This document shows positions 43,377 to 52,003 of a stretch of 64,000 nt of DNA, in pieces; the stretch's first letter is position 1; each line of letters starts with the position of its first letter. Under the pieces are notes generated by a model that worked only from the letters and a program-made list of their open reading frames with translations, did no database searches and was not told the origin of the DNA. The position numbers and the translations under genes were made by a program. Origin of the DNA: Bradyrhizobium sp. DOA9 (GTDB lineage: Bacteria; Pseudomonadota; Alphaproteobacteria; Rhizobiales; Xanthobacteraceae); the NCBI RefSeq assembly GCF_000617845.2, contig NZ_DF820425.1, positions 2,159,725 through 2,223,724 on the forward strand, read 5' to 3'.

Positions 43377-44108
43377 TTATGGCGAGGCCACCAGGCGGTA
43401 GCCGATGCCGCGCACCGCCTGCAGGAACAGCGGATTGGCAGGATCGGTCTCGATCTTGCGCCGGAGGCGGTTGATCTGCACGTCGACGGCGCGCTCGTTG
43501 ACGCTGCCATTGCCGGTCAGAGCGCTGCGCGGCACGGTCTCGCCCGGCGTCTCCGCGAGAATCCGCAGCATCTCGCGCTCGCGGTCGGTGAGGTGGATGA
43601 CCTCCTCGCCCTGGCGCAATTCGCCGCGTTCGAGATGGTAGACATAGGGGCCGAACGCGATCTTCTCGACGGCCGTGGCCTGCGGCGGCGGCGCTGCGCG
43701 CTTGAGGATGTTGTTGATGCGCAGCGCCAGCTCGCGCGGCTCGAACGGTTTTGCGACGTAATCGTCGGCGCCGATCTGCAAGCCCTCGATGCGGGCTTCC
43801 GCCTCGTGGCGCGCGGTCAGCATCACGATCGGCACCGACGACGAGGTGCGGATGAAGCGGGCGAGGTCGAAGCCGGTCTCGCCGGGCATCATGACGTCGA
43901 GGATCAGGAGATCGAAATGCAGGCCCATCAGCTTCGAGCGCGCATCGCCGGCGCTCGCCGCGGTGGTGACGCGGTAGCCTTCACTCGCAAGAAAGCGCGA
44001 GAGCAGGTCGCGGATGCGGCGGTCGTCATCGACCAGCAGGAGATGCGGAGCATCGTCGGCCGGTTGCACCGGCGGGCGGGCGAGCGTGGCAGCGAGCGGC
44101 ACGGTCAC
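43377..44108 (-). CDS. OmpR-family response regulator
   Basis: A 243-residue two-domain regulator. The receiver has acidic residues Asp27-Asp29, phospho-acceptor Asp71 (LILDVMMPG) and Lys120 (YVAKPF). The C-terminal winged helix includes the DREREMLRIL and NERAVDVQINRLRRKIE segments. The start is GTG at 44108, overlapping the TGA of the MarR gene (GTGA). The partner kinase is directly downstream. Confidence 0.95.
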   Translation of the reverse strand: MTVPLAATLARPPVQPADDAPHLLLVDDDRRIRDLLSRFLASEGYRVTTAASAGDARSKLMGLHFDLLILDVMMPGETGFDLARFIRTSSSVPIVMLTARHEAEARIEGLQIGADDYVAKPFEPRELALRINNILKRAAPPPQATAVEKIAFGPYVYHLERGELRQGEEVIHLTDREREMLRILAETPGETVPRSALTGNGSVNERAVDVQINRLRRKIETDPANPLFLQAVRGIGYRLVASP

Positions 44109-44647
44109 TCCTTGGCGTCTTGGTTGACGGAAGCGAAGATCGTCTCGAGCACCTTGTCTGGATCGTCGCGGTCGATCATCGCGCGCAGGAAGCGCTTGAC
44201 CGTCTCGGCGTCCTGCGAACCCATCTCGGCGAGCGCCCTGGTGATCCGCGTGGTCTGCAGCCCGGCGAGCTTCTGCACCAGCGCCTCGCCCTTCGGCGTG
44301 GCGTAGAGCAGGCGCTGGCGACGGTCATTGTCGCCGGTCTTCTGCACGATATAGCCCTCGTCCAGGAGCTGCTTCAGCACCCGGCCGAGCGACTGCTTTG
44401 TAATGCGCAGGACGTCGAGCAGGTCGGCGACCTTCAGCCCGGGATAGCGGTAGACGAAGTGCATGACCCGGTGATGGGCGCGGCCGAAGCCGAACGCCTC
44501 CAGCTCCTGATCGGGATCGCCGACGAAATCGCGATAGGCGAAGAACAGCAGCTCGATGATATCCCAGCGCAAATTGCCTCCATCGCCTGCGGCCGGCCGA
44601 GGCGCGGCAGCGTCTTGAGAAGGAGTCGCGAAATTTATGTCAGGCAT
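44105..44647 (-). CDS. MarR-family transcriptional regulator
   Basis: A 180-residue regulator. The winged helix-turn-helix covers about 70-140, with VADLLDVLRITKQSLGRVLKQLLDEGYI and the wing DNDRRQRLLYATPKG. The start ATG at 44647 is chosen; a TTG at 44668 is possible. It is the first gene of a coupled operon with a response regulator and histidine kinase, and is divergent from ilvE over a 336-base region containing a dyad site. A MarR protein leading a two-component operon suggests dual control of the same locus; its targets are unknown. Confidence 0.92.
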   Translation of the reverse strand: MPDINFATPSQDAAAPRPAAGDGGNLRWDIIELLFFAYRDFVGDPDQELEAFGFGRAHHRVMHFVYRYPGLKVADLLDVLRITKQSLGRVLKQLLDEGYIVQKTGDNDRRQRLLYATPKGEALVQKLAGLQTTRITRALAEMGSQDAETVKRFLRAMIDRDDPDKVLETIFASVNQDAKE

Positions 44648-44983
44648 ATTGACGTATCTTGGGTTCAATGTTACAAAACGATCGACCCGGACGAAATTTT
44701 AGATCGTTTCGCGCGGGTGGCATCGGAGCAGGACGGCCGGAGAGAGCCGGACAGGCGGCGACGGCCGAAGCAGATCTACCGTGCGATTGTCGAGCGGCAT
44801 TTCGGCAAAACATACTGGACTTCCGCCTTCCGCAAAAGCATGTCCTCGGGGACATGCTGGCCGCGGAAACCGGCCGTAACATGGCTGGTGGTTGTCCGGC
44901 CAGAAACCCAATCAAGCCAACCGGGCCCGAACGGGCAGGCGGGCGCGAGAAACAGCGCCGCCACCGGCAGGGGAGGCAAGGAC
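44648..44983. other. divergent intergenic region marR / ilvE
   Basis: These 336 bases carry the promoters of the regulator operon and ilvE. Besides the dyad at 44838-44857 I see no gene; open frames here are short and not protein-like. A GGAGG site precedes ilvE. Confidence 0.45.
44838..44857. promoter_or_regulatory. candidate operator dyad, GCATGTCC-N4-GGACATGC
   Basis: A perfect 8-bp inverted repeat separated by four bases within the marR-ilvE intergenic region, 127 bases before the ilvE start. Size and symmetry fit a homodimeric repressor site such as for MarR proteins. The link is inferred. Confidence 0.35.
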
Positions 44984-46066
44984 ATGAGCATGACATTCGA
45001 CATCCAGCCCGCATCCAATCCGACGTCCGAGAAGGATCGCGTCGCCAAGCTGGTGGATCCCGGCTTCGGGCGGGTCTTCACCGACCACATGGCGATCGTT
45101 CGCTACAACCAGGCCAAGGGCGGCTGGTACGAGGCGAAGATCGAGGCGCGGGCCAACTTCCAGCTCGATCCCGCAGGCGCGGTTCTGCACTACGCCCAGG
45201 AGATCTTCGAAGGCCTGAAGGCCTACAAGCGCGACGACGGCGGGGTGAACCTGTTCCGTCCGGACGCCAATGCGCGCCGCTTCAAGGACTCCGCCGAGCG
45301 CATGGCGATGGCGCAGCTGCCCGAAGACGTCTTCATCGAGGCGGTCGAGCAGGTCGTGCGCATCGACCGGGCCTGGATGCCGGGCGGCGAGGGCAGCCTC
45401 TATTTGCGCCCGTTCATGATCGCGAGCGAGACCTTCCTCGGCGTCAAGCCGTCGTCCGAATACATCTTTTCGGTGATCGCCTCGCCTGTCGGCTCCTACT
45501 TCAAGGGCGGGCCCGCGCCGGTCTCGATCTGGGTGTCGGAGAACTATACGCGGGCCGCGGTCGGCGGCACCGGCGCCGTCAAGTGCGGCGGCAATTACGC
45601 CGCCAGCCTGCGTGCGCAGGCCGAGGCGATGCAGCACGGCTGCGACCAGGTCGTCTTCCTCGATGCGATCGAGCGCCGCTACGTCGAGGAGCTCGGTGGC
45701 ATGAACGTGTTCTTCGTGTTCGACGACGGTTCGCTGACGACGCCGCCGCTCGGCACGATCCTGCCCGGCATCACCCGCGACTCCATCATCACGCTGGCAC
45801 GGGACGCCGGCAAGACCGTGCGCGAAGAACCCTATTCGCTCGAGCAATGGCGCAAGGATGCGGCCTCGGGCAGGCTCAAGGAAGCCTTCGCCTGCGGCAC
45901 CGCCGCCGTGATCTCGCCGATCGGCAAGGTGCGTTCGGTCAGCGGCGACTTCGAGATCTCCGGCGGCGCCGCCGGCCCCGTCGCCATGGGCCTGCGCAAG
46001 CAGCTCGTCGACATCCAGTACGGCCGCACCAACGATCCGCACAACTGGATCCGCAAGGTGTTTTGA
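44984..46066 (+). CDS. ilvE: branched-chain amino acid aminotransferase
   Basis: A 360-residue fold-type IV PLP enzyme that transfers the amino group between glutamate and branched-chain 2-oxo acids. The PLP lysine is Lys200 in GGTGAVKCGGNYAAS, and the family marker VEELGGMNVFFVF and the GTAAVISPIG segment are present. The start ATG at 44984 follows GGAGG; an ATG two codons on is an alternative. It is transcribed away from the MarR operon. Confidence 0.96.
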   Translation: MSMTFDIQPASNPTSEKDRVAKLVDPGFGRVFTDHMAIVRYNQAKGGWYEAKIEARANFQLDPAGAVLHYAQEIFEGLKAYKRDDGGVNLFRPDANARRFKDSAERMAMAQLPEDVFIEAVEQVVRIDRAWMPGGEGSLYLRPFMIASETFLGVKPSSEYIFSVIASPVGSYFKGGPAPVSIWVSENYTRAAVGGTGAVKCGGNYAASLRAQAEAMQHGCDQVVFLDAIERRYVEELGGMNVFFVFDDGSLTTPPLGTILPGITRDSIITLARDAGKTVREEPYSLEQWRKDAASGRLKEAFACGTAAVISPIGKVRSVSGDFEISGGAAGPVAMGLRKQLVDIQYGRTNDPHNWIRKVF

Positions 46067-46070
46067 TGCG

Positions 46071-46256
46071 CTTACCCTCCCCTGGAGGGGTCCGGGACGA
46101 GCGTAGCTCGCCCGTGGTCGATCGCGCGTAGCGCGAGCGGGGTGGGATGATCTCTCCACTCGGGCAGTGTTCGATGTGGAGAGATCTTCACCCCACCCCG
46201 CTACGCATTTCGCTTCGCTGCATGCGTAGCGACCCTCCCCCCCAGGGGAGGGTAAG
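46071..46256. repeat. long palindromic intergenic element, CTTACCCTCCCCTGG ends
   Basis: A 186-base element whose ends are a perfect 15-base inverted repeat. Inner arms include GGGGTGGGATGATCTCTCCA and its complement TGGAGAGATCTTCACCCCACCCC, plus CGCTACGC / GCGTAGCG repeats. It lies between ilvE and the DUF2314 gene. A fragment resembling its end occurs at about 57180-57203. It is probably a MITE-like or BIME-like repeat. Confidence 0.85.
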
Positions 46257-46327
46257 AGCAGCATGAACGCCCCGCCGCGATCCCGCGACAAAGCCAGGAC
46301 ACAACAAGCATCCTGGACATCGCGATC

Positions 46328-46852
46328 ATGGCGCCCAAACTCTCCCAACCCATGAAATGGGTCGTTCTCGCCGCCATTACCGGCATCTCGGTTTTCGGCA
46401 TCCTGACCATCGGCCCGACGCACGAGGTCGTCGCGCAGGACCGCTCGCCGATCGTCGACGTGCGCACCGGCGATCCCGAGATGAATGCGGCGATCGCGCG
46501 CGCCCGTGGCTCCCTCTCCACCTTCTGGGCCTCCTATGAATCGCCAAAGCCGTCCGAGACCGGACACGCTTTGAAGGTGCACTTCACGACCCGCCGGGGC
46601 GGCGAGCACGTCTGGATCGGCGAGCTGAAGAAGCAGCCCGGCGGGACATATTCGGGCCTGTTCGCCAACGAGCCGCGCGATCTGCCGGGCAAGCGGGCCG
46701 GCGATAAGGTCAAGTTCGCGGAGGCCGACATCTCGGACTGGATGTTCATGCGCAACGGCAAGATCGTCGGCGGCGAAACTATCAAGCCGACCCTGAAGTC
46801 GCTGCCCAAGGCCGACGCGGACGCGCTCCGGGCGCGGATGGAGCAGCCGTAG
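46328..46852 (+). CDS. DUF2314 domain-containing protein
   Basis: A 174-residue protein. An N-terminal hydrophobic segment (WVVLAAITGISVFGILTIG) acts as a signal or anchor. The DUF2314 (YegJ-like) core includes DPEMNAAIARARGSLSTFW, VHFTTRRGGEHVWIGEL and the WMFMRNGKIVGGETIK motif. The family's function is unknown. It precedes hisS by 39 bases on the same strand and may be co-transcribed. Confidence 0.85.
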   Translation: MAPKLSQPMKWVVLAAITGISVFGILTIGPTHEVVAQDRSPIVDVRTGDPEMNAAIARARGSLSTFWASYESPKPSETGHALKVHFTTRRGGEHVWIGELKKQPGGTYSGLFANEPRDLPGKRAGDKVKFAEADISDWMFMRNGKIVGGETIKPTLKSLPKADADALRARMEQP

Positions 46853-46891
46853 GGCAGTTGCCGCCTCCCGCGCCGGCTGGTAAACGCGCGC

Positions 46892-48436
46892 ATGGCCGAG
46901 AAACCCAAAAAACCCCAGAAACTGAAGGCGCGCCTGCCGCGCGGGCTCGAGGATCGCGACCCTGCCGCGATCCGGGCGACGCGCGAGATGGTCGAGAAGA
47001 TCCGCGCCGTCTACGAGCTCTACGGTTTCGAGCCGGTGGAGACGCCGGCGATGGAATATACCGACGCGCTCGGCAAATTCCTGCCTGACCAGGACCGCCC
47101 CAACGAGGGCGTGTTCTCGTTCCAGGACGACGACGAGCAATGGATCAGCCTGCGCTACGACCTGACCGCGCCGCTGGCGCGCTATGTCGGCGAGCGCTAC
47201 GGCACCGACGGTCTGGTGCTGCCCTATCGCAGCTACCGCGTCGGCTATGTCTTCCGCAACGAGAAGCCCGGCCCCGGCCGCTTTCGCCAGTTCATGCAGT
47301 TCGATGCCGACACGGTCGGCTCGGCGACGCCGGCGGCGGACGCCGAGATCTGCATGATGGCGGCGGACACGATGGAGGCGCTCGGGATCGCGCGGGGCTC
47401 CTATGTCGTGAAGGTGAACAACCGCAAGATTCTCGACGGAGTGATGGAGGCGATCGGGCTCCACGGCGATAGCGATGCCGGTCGACGGCTTACGGTGCTA
47501 CGAGCGATCGATAAGGCCGACAAGTTTCCGGTCGACGAAGTAAAGAAGCTGCTTGGTGAGGGACGCAAAGACGAAAGCGGCGACTTTACAAAAGGAGCCG
47601 GGCTGAACGACAAGCAGATTGCGTCTGTGTTGTCTGTGGTCGTGGCCAAAGATCTCAACAGTCTCAAGCAAGCGCTTGATCAAATAACGATGGACACGAA
47701 GGGAGTGCCCGACCCCCATGGCGGGCCGGGCCATCTACCGTATGAAGATGCCTTGAATGAGATGCTCGAGGTGTTTGCTCCCCTAGTAGCCGCTGCGGGT
47801 TACGATGACGGGCGTATTCGCATCGATCCTTCGGTGGTGCGGGGGTTGGAATACTACACTGGCCCTGTCTTCGAAGTTGAACTCCTCCTCGACACCAAGG
47901 ACGAGAAGGGCCGCCCGGTACGCTTCGGCTCGGTCGGCGGCGGCGGGCGTTATGACGGCCTCGTCTCGCGCTTCCGCGGCGAGCCGGTGCCGGCAACCGG
48001 TTTCTCGATCGGCGTGTCGCGGCTGCAGGCGGCGCTGACGCTGCTCGGCAAGCTCGACACGCGGCCCGAATTCGGACCCGTGGTCGTCACCGTGTTCGAC
48101 CGCGACCGCGTCGCCGACTACCAGAAGATGGTCTCGAGCTTGCGCAGCGCCGGCATCCGCGCCGAGCTTTATCTCGGCAATCCCAAGAACATGGGCAACC
48201 AGCTCAAATATGCCGACCGCCGCAACTCACCTTGCGTCATCATCCAGGGCTCGGATGAAAAGGCGCGCGGCGAGGTGCAGGTCAAGGACCTGATCGAAGG
48301 CGCCAAGGCGGCCGCAGCGATCGCGTCCAACCAGGAATGGCGCGAAACTCGGCCGGCGCAATTCTCGTGCAGCGAAGCCGAACTCGTCGCCAGGGTGCGC
48401 GAGGTCCTGGCCCGCCATGACGTGAGCTGGGGCTAG
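46892..48436 (+). CDS. hisS: histidine--tRNA ligase
   Basis: A 514-residue class II synthetase. Class II motif 1 lies in [18 protein letters not shown], motif 2 around [27 protein letters not shown], the histidine A motif [14 protein letters not shown], and motif 3 at [14 protein letters not shown] 30-residue basic leader precedes the core. Codon use and GC3 fall sharply between about 47460 and 47890, in the middle of the frame, unlike the rest of the gene, yet the frame and histidine-binding motif remain intact. This suggests partial allele replacement by recombination. Confidence 0.95.
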   Translation: MAEKPKKPQKLKARLPRGLEDRDPAAIRATREMVEKIRAVYELYGFEPVETPAMEYTDALGKFLPDQDRPNEGVFSFQDDDEQWISLRYDLTAPLARYVGERYGTDGLVLPYRSYRVGYVFRNEKPGPGRFRQFMQFDADTVGSATPAADAEICMMAADTMEALGIARGSYVVKVNNRKILDGVMEAIGLHGDSDAGRRLTVLRAIDKADKFPVDEVKKLLGEGRKDESGDFTKGAGLNDKQIASVLSVVVAKDLNSLKQALDQITMDTKGVPDPHGGPGHLPYEDALNEMLEVFAPLVAAAGYDDGRIRIDPSVVRGLEYYTGPVFEVELLLDTKDEKGRPVRFGSVGGGGRYDGLVSRFRGEPVPATGFSIGVSRLQAALTLLGKLDTRPEFGPVVVTVFDRDRVADYQKMVSSLRSAGIRAELYLGNPKNMGNQLKYADRRNSPCVIIQGSDEKARGEVQVKDLIEGAKAAAAIASNQEWRETRPAQFSCSEAELVARVREVLARHDVSWG

Positions 48437-48451
48437 CCATTCGCCTCGATC

Positions 48452-48521
48452 GTCATGCGCGGGCTTGACCCGCGCATCCATCTTCAAAATGATGGATTGC
48501 CGGGTCAAGCCCGGCAATGAC
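48452..48521. repeat. palindromic intergenic repeat, GTCATG/GGGCTTGACC family, copy 2
   Basis: A 70-base palindrome, GTCATGCGCGGGCTTGACCC at one end and GGGTCAAGCCCGGCAATGAC at the other, with an inner CCATC / GATGG pair. It lies between hisS and the tautomerase gene on the same strand. Confidence 0.85.
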
Positions 48522-48555
48522 GAGTGAACGACGAACGACCAGCAGGGAGAGAAAA

Positions 48556-48759
48556 ATGCCTGAGATCACCATCAGCATGGCCGAAGGCCGTACCGACGAG
48601 CAGAAGGCCGGCATGATGCGCGACATCACCCAGGCGCTGGTGAAGAATCTCGGCGTCGATGCCGATGCCGTCGTCATCCAGATCAACGAAGCCCCGCTCC
48701 GCCACAAGATGAAGGGCGGCAAGACCTTCGTGGAGCGCGCGGCGGCGGCGAAGAAGTAG
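48556..48759 (+). CDS. 4-oxalocrotonate tautomerase family protein
   Basis: A 67-residue tautomerase. The catalytic Pro is residue 2, exposed after Met removal (MPEITISMAEG), and the TDEQKAGMMRDIT helix follows. The start at 48556 follows AGGGAG. The substrate is unknown; these small hexameric enzymes often act in aromatic or organohalide catabolism. Confidence 0.9.
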   Translation: MPEITISMAEGRTDEQKAGMMRDITQALVKNLGVDADAVVIQINEAPLRHKMKGGKTFVERAAAAKK

Positions 48760-48840
48760 CTTCGGCCGGCGCGGCATTTTCCGCTGTCGTCCCGGACAAA
48801 CGTCAGCGCTGATCCGGGACGACACCGTGTGTGAGGGTCC

Positions 48841-49233
48841 ATGGACGCACGCGATTTCATCACAATCGGCATGAGTGCCGAGCGCACGCTGGTGGTCCCG
48901 GTGGAGCGCACCGTCGGCCATTTCGTGTCAGGCATGCCGTTTGTCTACGCGACGCCGATGATGATCCTGGAGATGGAGATGGCATCGGGCGATGCGATCC
49001 GCGCGGCGCTTCAGCCGGGCTGGGTCACTGTCGGTACCGAGGTCGACATCCGCCATCTTGCCGCCGCGCTGGTTGGCGCGACGGTGCGGACCACCGCAAA
49101 GGTGGTCGCCGTCGAGCGCCGCGTCATCCGCTTCGAGGTCGAGGCGTTCGAAGGCACGCGCAAGCTTGGCGAGGGCCGCCACGCCCGCGGGCTCGTCAAT
49201 GTCGAGATGTTCAACAAGCGGCTCGGGGCGTAG
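48841..49233 (+). CDS. thioesterase family protein, FlK-like hotdog fold
   Basis: A 130-residue hotdog thioesterase. The residues Thr38, Glu46 and His72 have exactly the spacing (8 and 26) of the catalytic triad of fluoroacetyl-CoA thioesterase FlK, and the C-terminal RGLVNVEMFNKRLG matches the FlK-type ending. Proteins of this subfamily usually hydrolyse unknown acyl-CoA esters. The start is ATG 48841. It sits 81 bases after the tautomerase gene on the same strand. Confidence 0.85.
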   Translation: MDARDFITIGMSAERTLVVPVERTVGHFVSGMPFVYATPMMILEMEMASGDAIRAALQPGWVTVGTEVDIRHLAAALVGATVRTTAKVVAVERRVIRFEVEAFEGTRKLGEGRHARGLVNVEMFNKRLGA

Positions 49234-49247
49234 CGCGCGCCACCGGT

Positions 49248-50072
49248 TTACTTCGCCAATTCCTTCGATCGCTGCGTCGCCGCGGCGATGGCGCGGATCA
49301 TGAGATCGCGCAGGCCCGGCTCGCCCATCAGCACACTGAGCGCTGCGGCCGTGGTGCCGCCGGGCGAGGTGACGTTCTGGCGCAGGGTGTTCGATGGCAG
49401 CTCAGACCGGTGCAGCAGCTCGCCGGAGCCGGCGACGGTCTCGCGGGCGAGCCTGGTCGCCAGCGATTCGGGCAATCCCGCTTCGATGCCGGCGCGCGCG
49501 AGCTCTTCCGCGAGCAGGAACACATAGGCTGGCCCTGAGCCGGACACCGCGGTGACCGCGTCCATCAATGCTTCGTCCTCGACCCATTCGACCGAGCCGG
49601 TGGCGCGCAGCAGCGCGTCGGCCACCGCGCGCTGCGCGGCGCTGACGTCGTTCGCTGCGACAGCGACGGTGATGCCGCGGCCGATTGCGGCCGGCGTATT
49701 CGGCATTGCGCGCACCACGGCGCCGCCGCAGACTTCCTGGAGCGAGGCGATCGTGGTGCCCGCCATGATCGAGACCACCGAGGTCTTGTCCGAGACGAAC
49801 GGCTTCAGCTTGGCGCCGGCCTCGCGGAACATCTGCGGCTTCACCGCCACGACCAGCGTCTCGACGACGCCTGCGGTGTTCACGTCAGGATTGAGCGCGA
49901 CGCCCTTGGCGGCCAGCGCGGAGATCTCGGGCGCAATGTGCGGCTCGATCACCGCGACGCGGCGCGGATCGAGCCCGCCTGCCAGCCATCCGGTCAGCAT
50001 CGCGCCGCCCATCTTGCCGGCGCCGGCGAGCAGGATGGTGCCGGTGACGTTTTGGAGGGTGTTGTTCGCCAT
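49248..50072 (-). CDS. proC: pyrroline-5-carboxylate reductase
   Basis: A 274-residue NADPH-dependent reductase of the last step of proline synthesis. The Rossmann start LLAGAGKMGGAMLTGWL and the C-terminal GSGPAYVFLLAEELARAG with DVTSPGGTTAAALSVL are diagnostic. The first ATG at 50072 is used; a TTG four codons earlier is in frame. Confidence 0.96.
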   Translation of the reverse strand: MANNTLQNVTGTILLAGAGKMGGAMLTGWLAGGLDPRRVAVIEPHIAPEISALAAKGVALNPDVNTAGVVETLVVAVKPQMFREAGAKLKPFVSDKTSVVSIMAGTTIASLQEVCGGAVVRAMPNTPAAIGRGITVAVAANDVSAAQRAVADALLRATGSVEWVEDEALMDAVTAVSGSGPAYVFLLAEELARAGIEAGLPESLATRLARETVAGSGELLHRSELPSNTLRQNVTSPGGTTAAALSVLMGEPGLRDLMIRAIAAATQRSKELAK

Positions 50073-50268
50073 CGGTGTCGCCAATTACTCGGTGTCGTCC
50101 CCGCGAAGGCGGGGACCCATAACCACAGGCCGTTCTAATGGACGGAGGGCAGAGCAACAAGCGTTGTGCCGCAAGCGAAGTCGCGCAGTATGGATCCCGG
50201 ATCGGCGCGCGCTTTGGGCGCGCTTGTCCGGAATGACGTGGGCAGGGAGCGTTGGCTCCCTTACGGCC

Positions 50269-50769
50269 CTACGCCTCGCCCACCGTGTCGAACATCGCCG
50301 CGTCCATTGCCTCCGCGGTGCTCTTGCCGGCCCACACCACGAACTGGAACGCGGGGAAGTAGCGCTCGCACGCATGGATGGCGCCGGCGAGCATGACCTC
50401 GCATTGCGCGGGCGAGGCGGTGAGGCCGCCCGGCAGCACCAGGGCCTGGCGGTGCATCACCATGCCGGTGTTGGTCCACAGGTCGAAATGGCCGACCCAC
50501 AGCTGCTCGTTCACGGCGGCGACGAGCCGCTGCACCTCGCCGCGGCGCGCGGGCGGAATCTTCATGTCGAAGGCGCAGGCCAGATGCAGCGCCTCGATCT
50601 CGCCCATCCAGGTGAAGGAGAGCTGGTAGTCGGTCCATTGTCCCTTGGAGACAATCGTGAGCTCGTCCTCGCCGGAGCGTTCGAACGGCCAGTTGTTGCT
50701 GGCGGCGATGTCCTCGACCACCGCGAGCGGATGGTTTCTGGAATCGATAGTGCCTTCGAGCAGGGACAT
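50269..50769 (-). CDS. YbjN domain-containing protein
   Basis: A 166-residue soluble protein. The YbjN pattern is seen in ELTIVSKGQWTDYQLSFTW, EVQRLVAAVNEQLWVGHFDLW and CERYFPAFQFVVW. The family is related to type III secretion chaperones and affects motility and stress in E. coli; its role here is unknown. The ATG at 50769 is used; the frame is open further. It lies about 200 bases upstream of proC on the same strand, with a GTCCCCGC / GCGGGGAC hairpin (50097-50116) in the gap. Confidence 0.88.
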   Translation of the reverse strand: MSLLEGTIDSRNHPLAVVEDIAASNNWPFERSGEDELTIVSKGQWTDYQLSFTWMGEIEALHLACAFDMKIPPARRGEVQRLVAAVNEQLWVGHFDLWTNTGMVMHRQALVLPGGLTASPAQCEVMLAGAIHACERYFPAFQFVVWAGKSTAEAMDAAMFDTVGEA

Positions 50770-51206
50770 GCCGTCTCGACCTCTTGCCTTCTTGTTGTCT
50801 TTGATACGCACGCGGTTGGGCCCGGCGCGCACTCCCTAAACGTCGCTGCGGCGTCCCCTCGGATCAGCCTTTGCAATCCCCTCGGAGTCGCTGTTGCGAC
50901 CCCTCGGATCAGCGCGGGCCTGTCGCGGATCAAGTGATGTGATTTGCGGAATCTGCGCAACGGGGTCGCGAGTCCGTCCACAAGCCAGGACTCGTTCGTC
51001 CACAGCTCATCTCCGCCACAATTCTTAACGAACGAGAACAAACCGGAATCGGATTCGGCAAAAACTCTGTCCGCAAATTCCGCCGGGCGAGGGCCGGGCC
51101 GCCATGCGGGCATGGGACCATGCGCCTTGCCCATGCGGAACACGCTTGCCGCGACCGCCCCCCGGCGGCATATTTCCGACAAGGCCGTCCATTCCGGGCG
51201 GCCGAT
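50770..51206. other. divergent intergenic region ybjN / ribH with direct repeats
   Basis: These 437 bases separate the YbjN gene from the FMN riboswitch. A 27-base unit starting GTCGCTG and ending CCCCTCGGATCAGC occurs at 50842-50868 and 50887-50913 with three mismatches, and a partial third unit lies between them. The remainder holds the promoters. No coding sequence is recognised. Confidence 0.5.
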
Positions 51207-51356
51207 GTTCTCAGGGCGGGGTGAAAGTCCCCACCGGCGGTAAGGGCCGAAAGGCTTATAGCCCGCGAGCGCCTTCCGCGAGGGTGTCCCGAACGGAAGG
51301 GTCAGCAGATTCGGTGCAATTCCGAAGCCGACGGTTAAAGTCCGGATGAAAGAGAA
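51207..51356 (+). promoter_or_regulatory. FMN riboswitch (RFN element)
   Basis: The conserved RFN segments are present in order: TCTCAGGGCGGGGTGAAAGTCCCC at the start, the CCACCGGCGGTAAG helix, the GCCCGCGAGCGCC arm, GGTCAGCAGATTCGGTGCAATTCC and the closing AGCCGACGGTTAAAGTCCGGATG with AGAGAA. It lies 83 bases before the ribH start. FMN binding should repress lumazine synthase expression, most likely by sequestering the ribosome-binding site, since no terminator T-run is seen between the aptamer and the gene. Confidence 0.95.
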
Positions 51357-51438
51357 CGGTCGGTGGCAGACGCATCGCAAGGTGCGGCTGTTTGTCGTTC
51401 CGTGTGCCCTGATTCTGGTCCTTGAACCGAGGAAAGCC

Positions 51439-51993
51439 ATGAATCAGATGCTGCAAGACCCCCAAACCGAAATGTCCCAAACGCCGCCGGTTCCCGTGGA
51501 CCCGGCCCTTTCGCATCCGCGCTTCGCCAAGCCGCAGCGGGTGGCCTTCGTGCAGGCCTGCTGGCACCGCGACGTGGTCGCGGAAGCCCGCATCGCCTTC
51601 ATGACGGAGGCGGAAGCCCGCCACCTCACCCATGTCGACGTGTTCGAGGTGCCGGGCTCGTTCGAGATCCCGCTGCACGCGCAGATCCTCGCCAAGACGC
51701 GGCGCTACACCGCCATCGTCGCGGCCGGCCTCGTCGTCGACGGCGGCATCTACCGCCACGAATTCGTCGCCGACACCGTGATCAAGGCGCTGATGGACGT
51801 GCAGCTGCGCACCGAGGTGCCGGTGTTCTCGGCCGTGCTGACGCCGCAGCAATTCCACGAGACCGAGGTGCACTACGACTTCTTCCGCAGGCACTTCGCG
51901 ATCAAGGGCGTCGAGGTCGCGACCGCCTGCGCGGAGACGTTGCACGGCCTGGAGCGCCTGCGCGGCCAGGTCGCGGCGGGGATCGTGGGGTAG
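51439..51993 (+). CDS. ribH: 6,7-dimethyl-8-ribityllumazine synthase, type II (RibH2-like)
   Basis: A 184-residue enzyme that condenses the pyrimidine intermediate with 3,4-dihydroxy-2-butanone 4-phosphate. The VPGSFEIPLHAQIL and GGIYRHEFVADTVIKALMDVQL segments and the TEVHYDFFRRHF region identify it. The dispersed N-terminal extension and riboswitch control resemble the decameric RibH2 of Brucella and Mesorhizobium. The start at 51439 follows GAGG; the frame is open through the riboswitch but that part is not coding. Confidence 0.93.
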   Translation: MNQMLQDPQTEMSQTPPVPVDPALSHPRFAKPQRVAFVQACWHRDVVAEARIAFMTEAEARHLTHVDVFEVPGSFEIPLHAQILAKTRRYTAIVAAGLVVDGGIYRHEFVADTVIKALMDVQLRTEVPVFSAVLTPQQFHETEVHYDFFRRHFAIKGVEVATACAETLHGLERLRGQVAAGIVG

Positions 51994-52003
51994 GCTCACT
52001 GCC

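Noticed and set aside
44912..47464. 850-codon minus-strand frame over ilvE, the DUF2314 gene and hisS
   Set aside because: It runs antisense to three conserved genes and across a palindromic repeat; not a gene.
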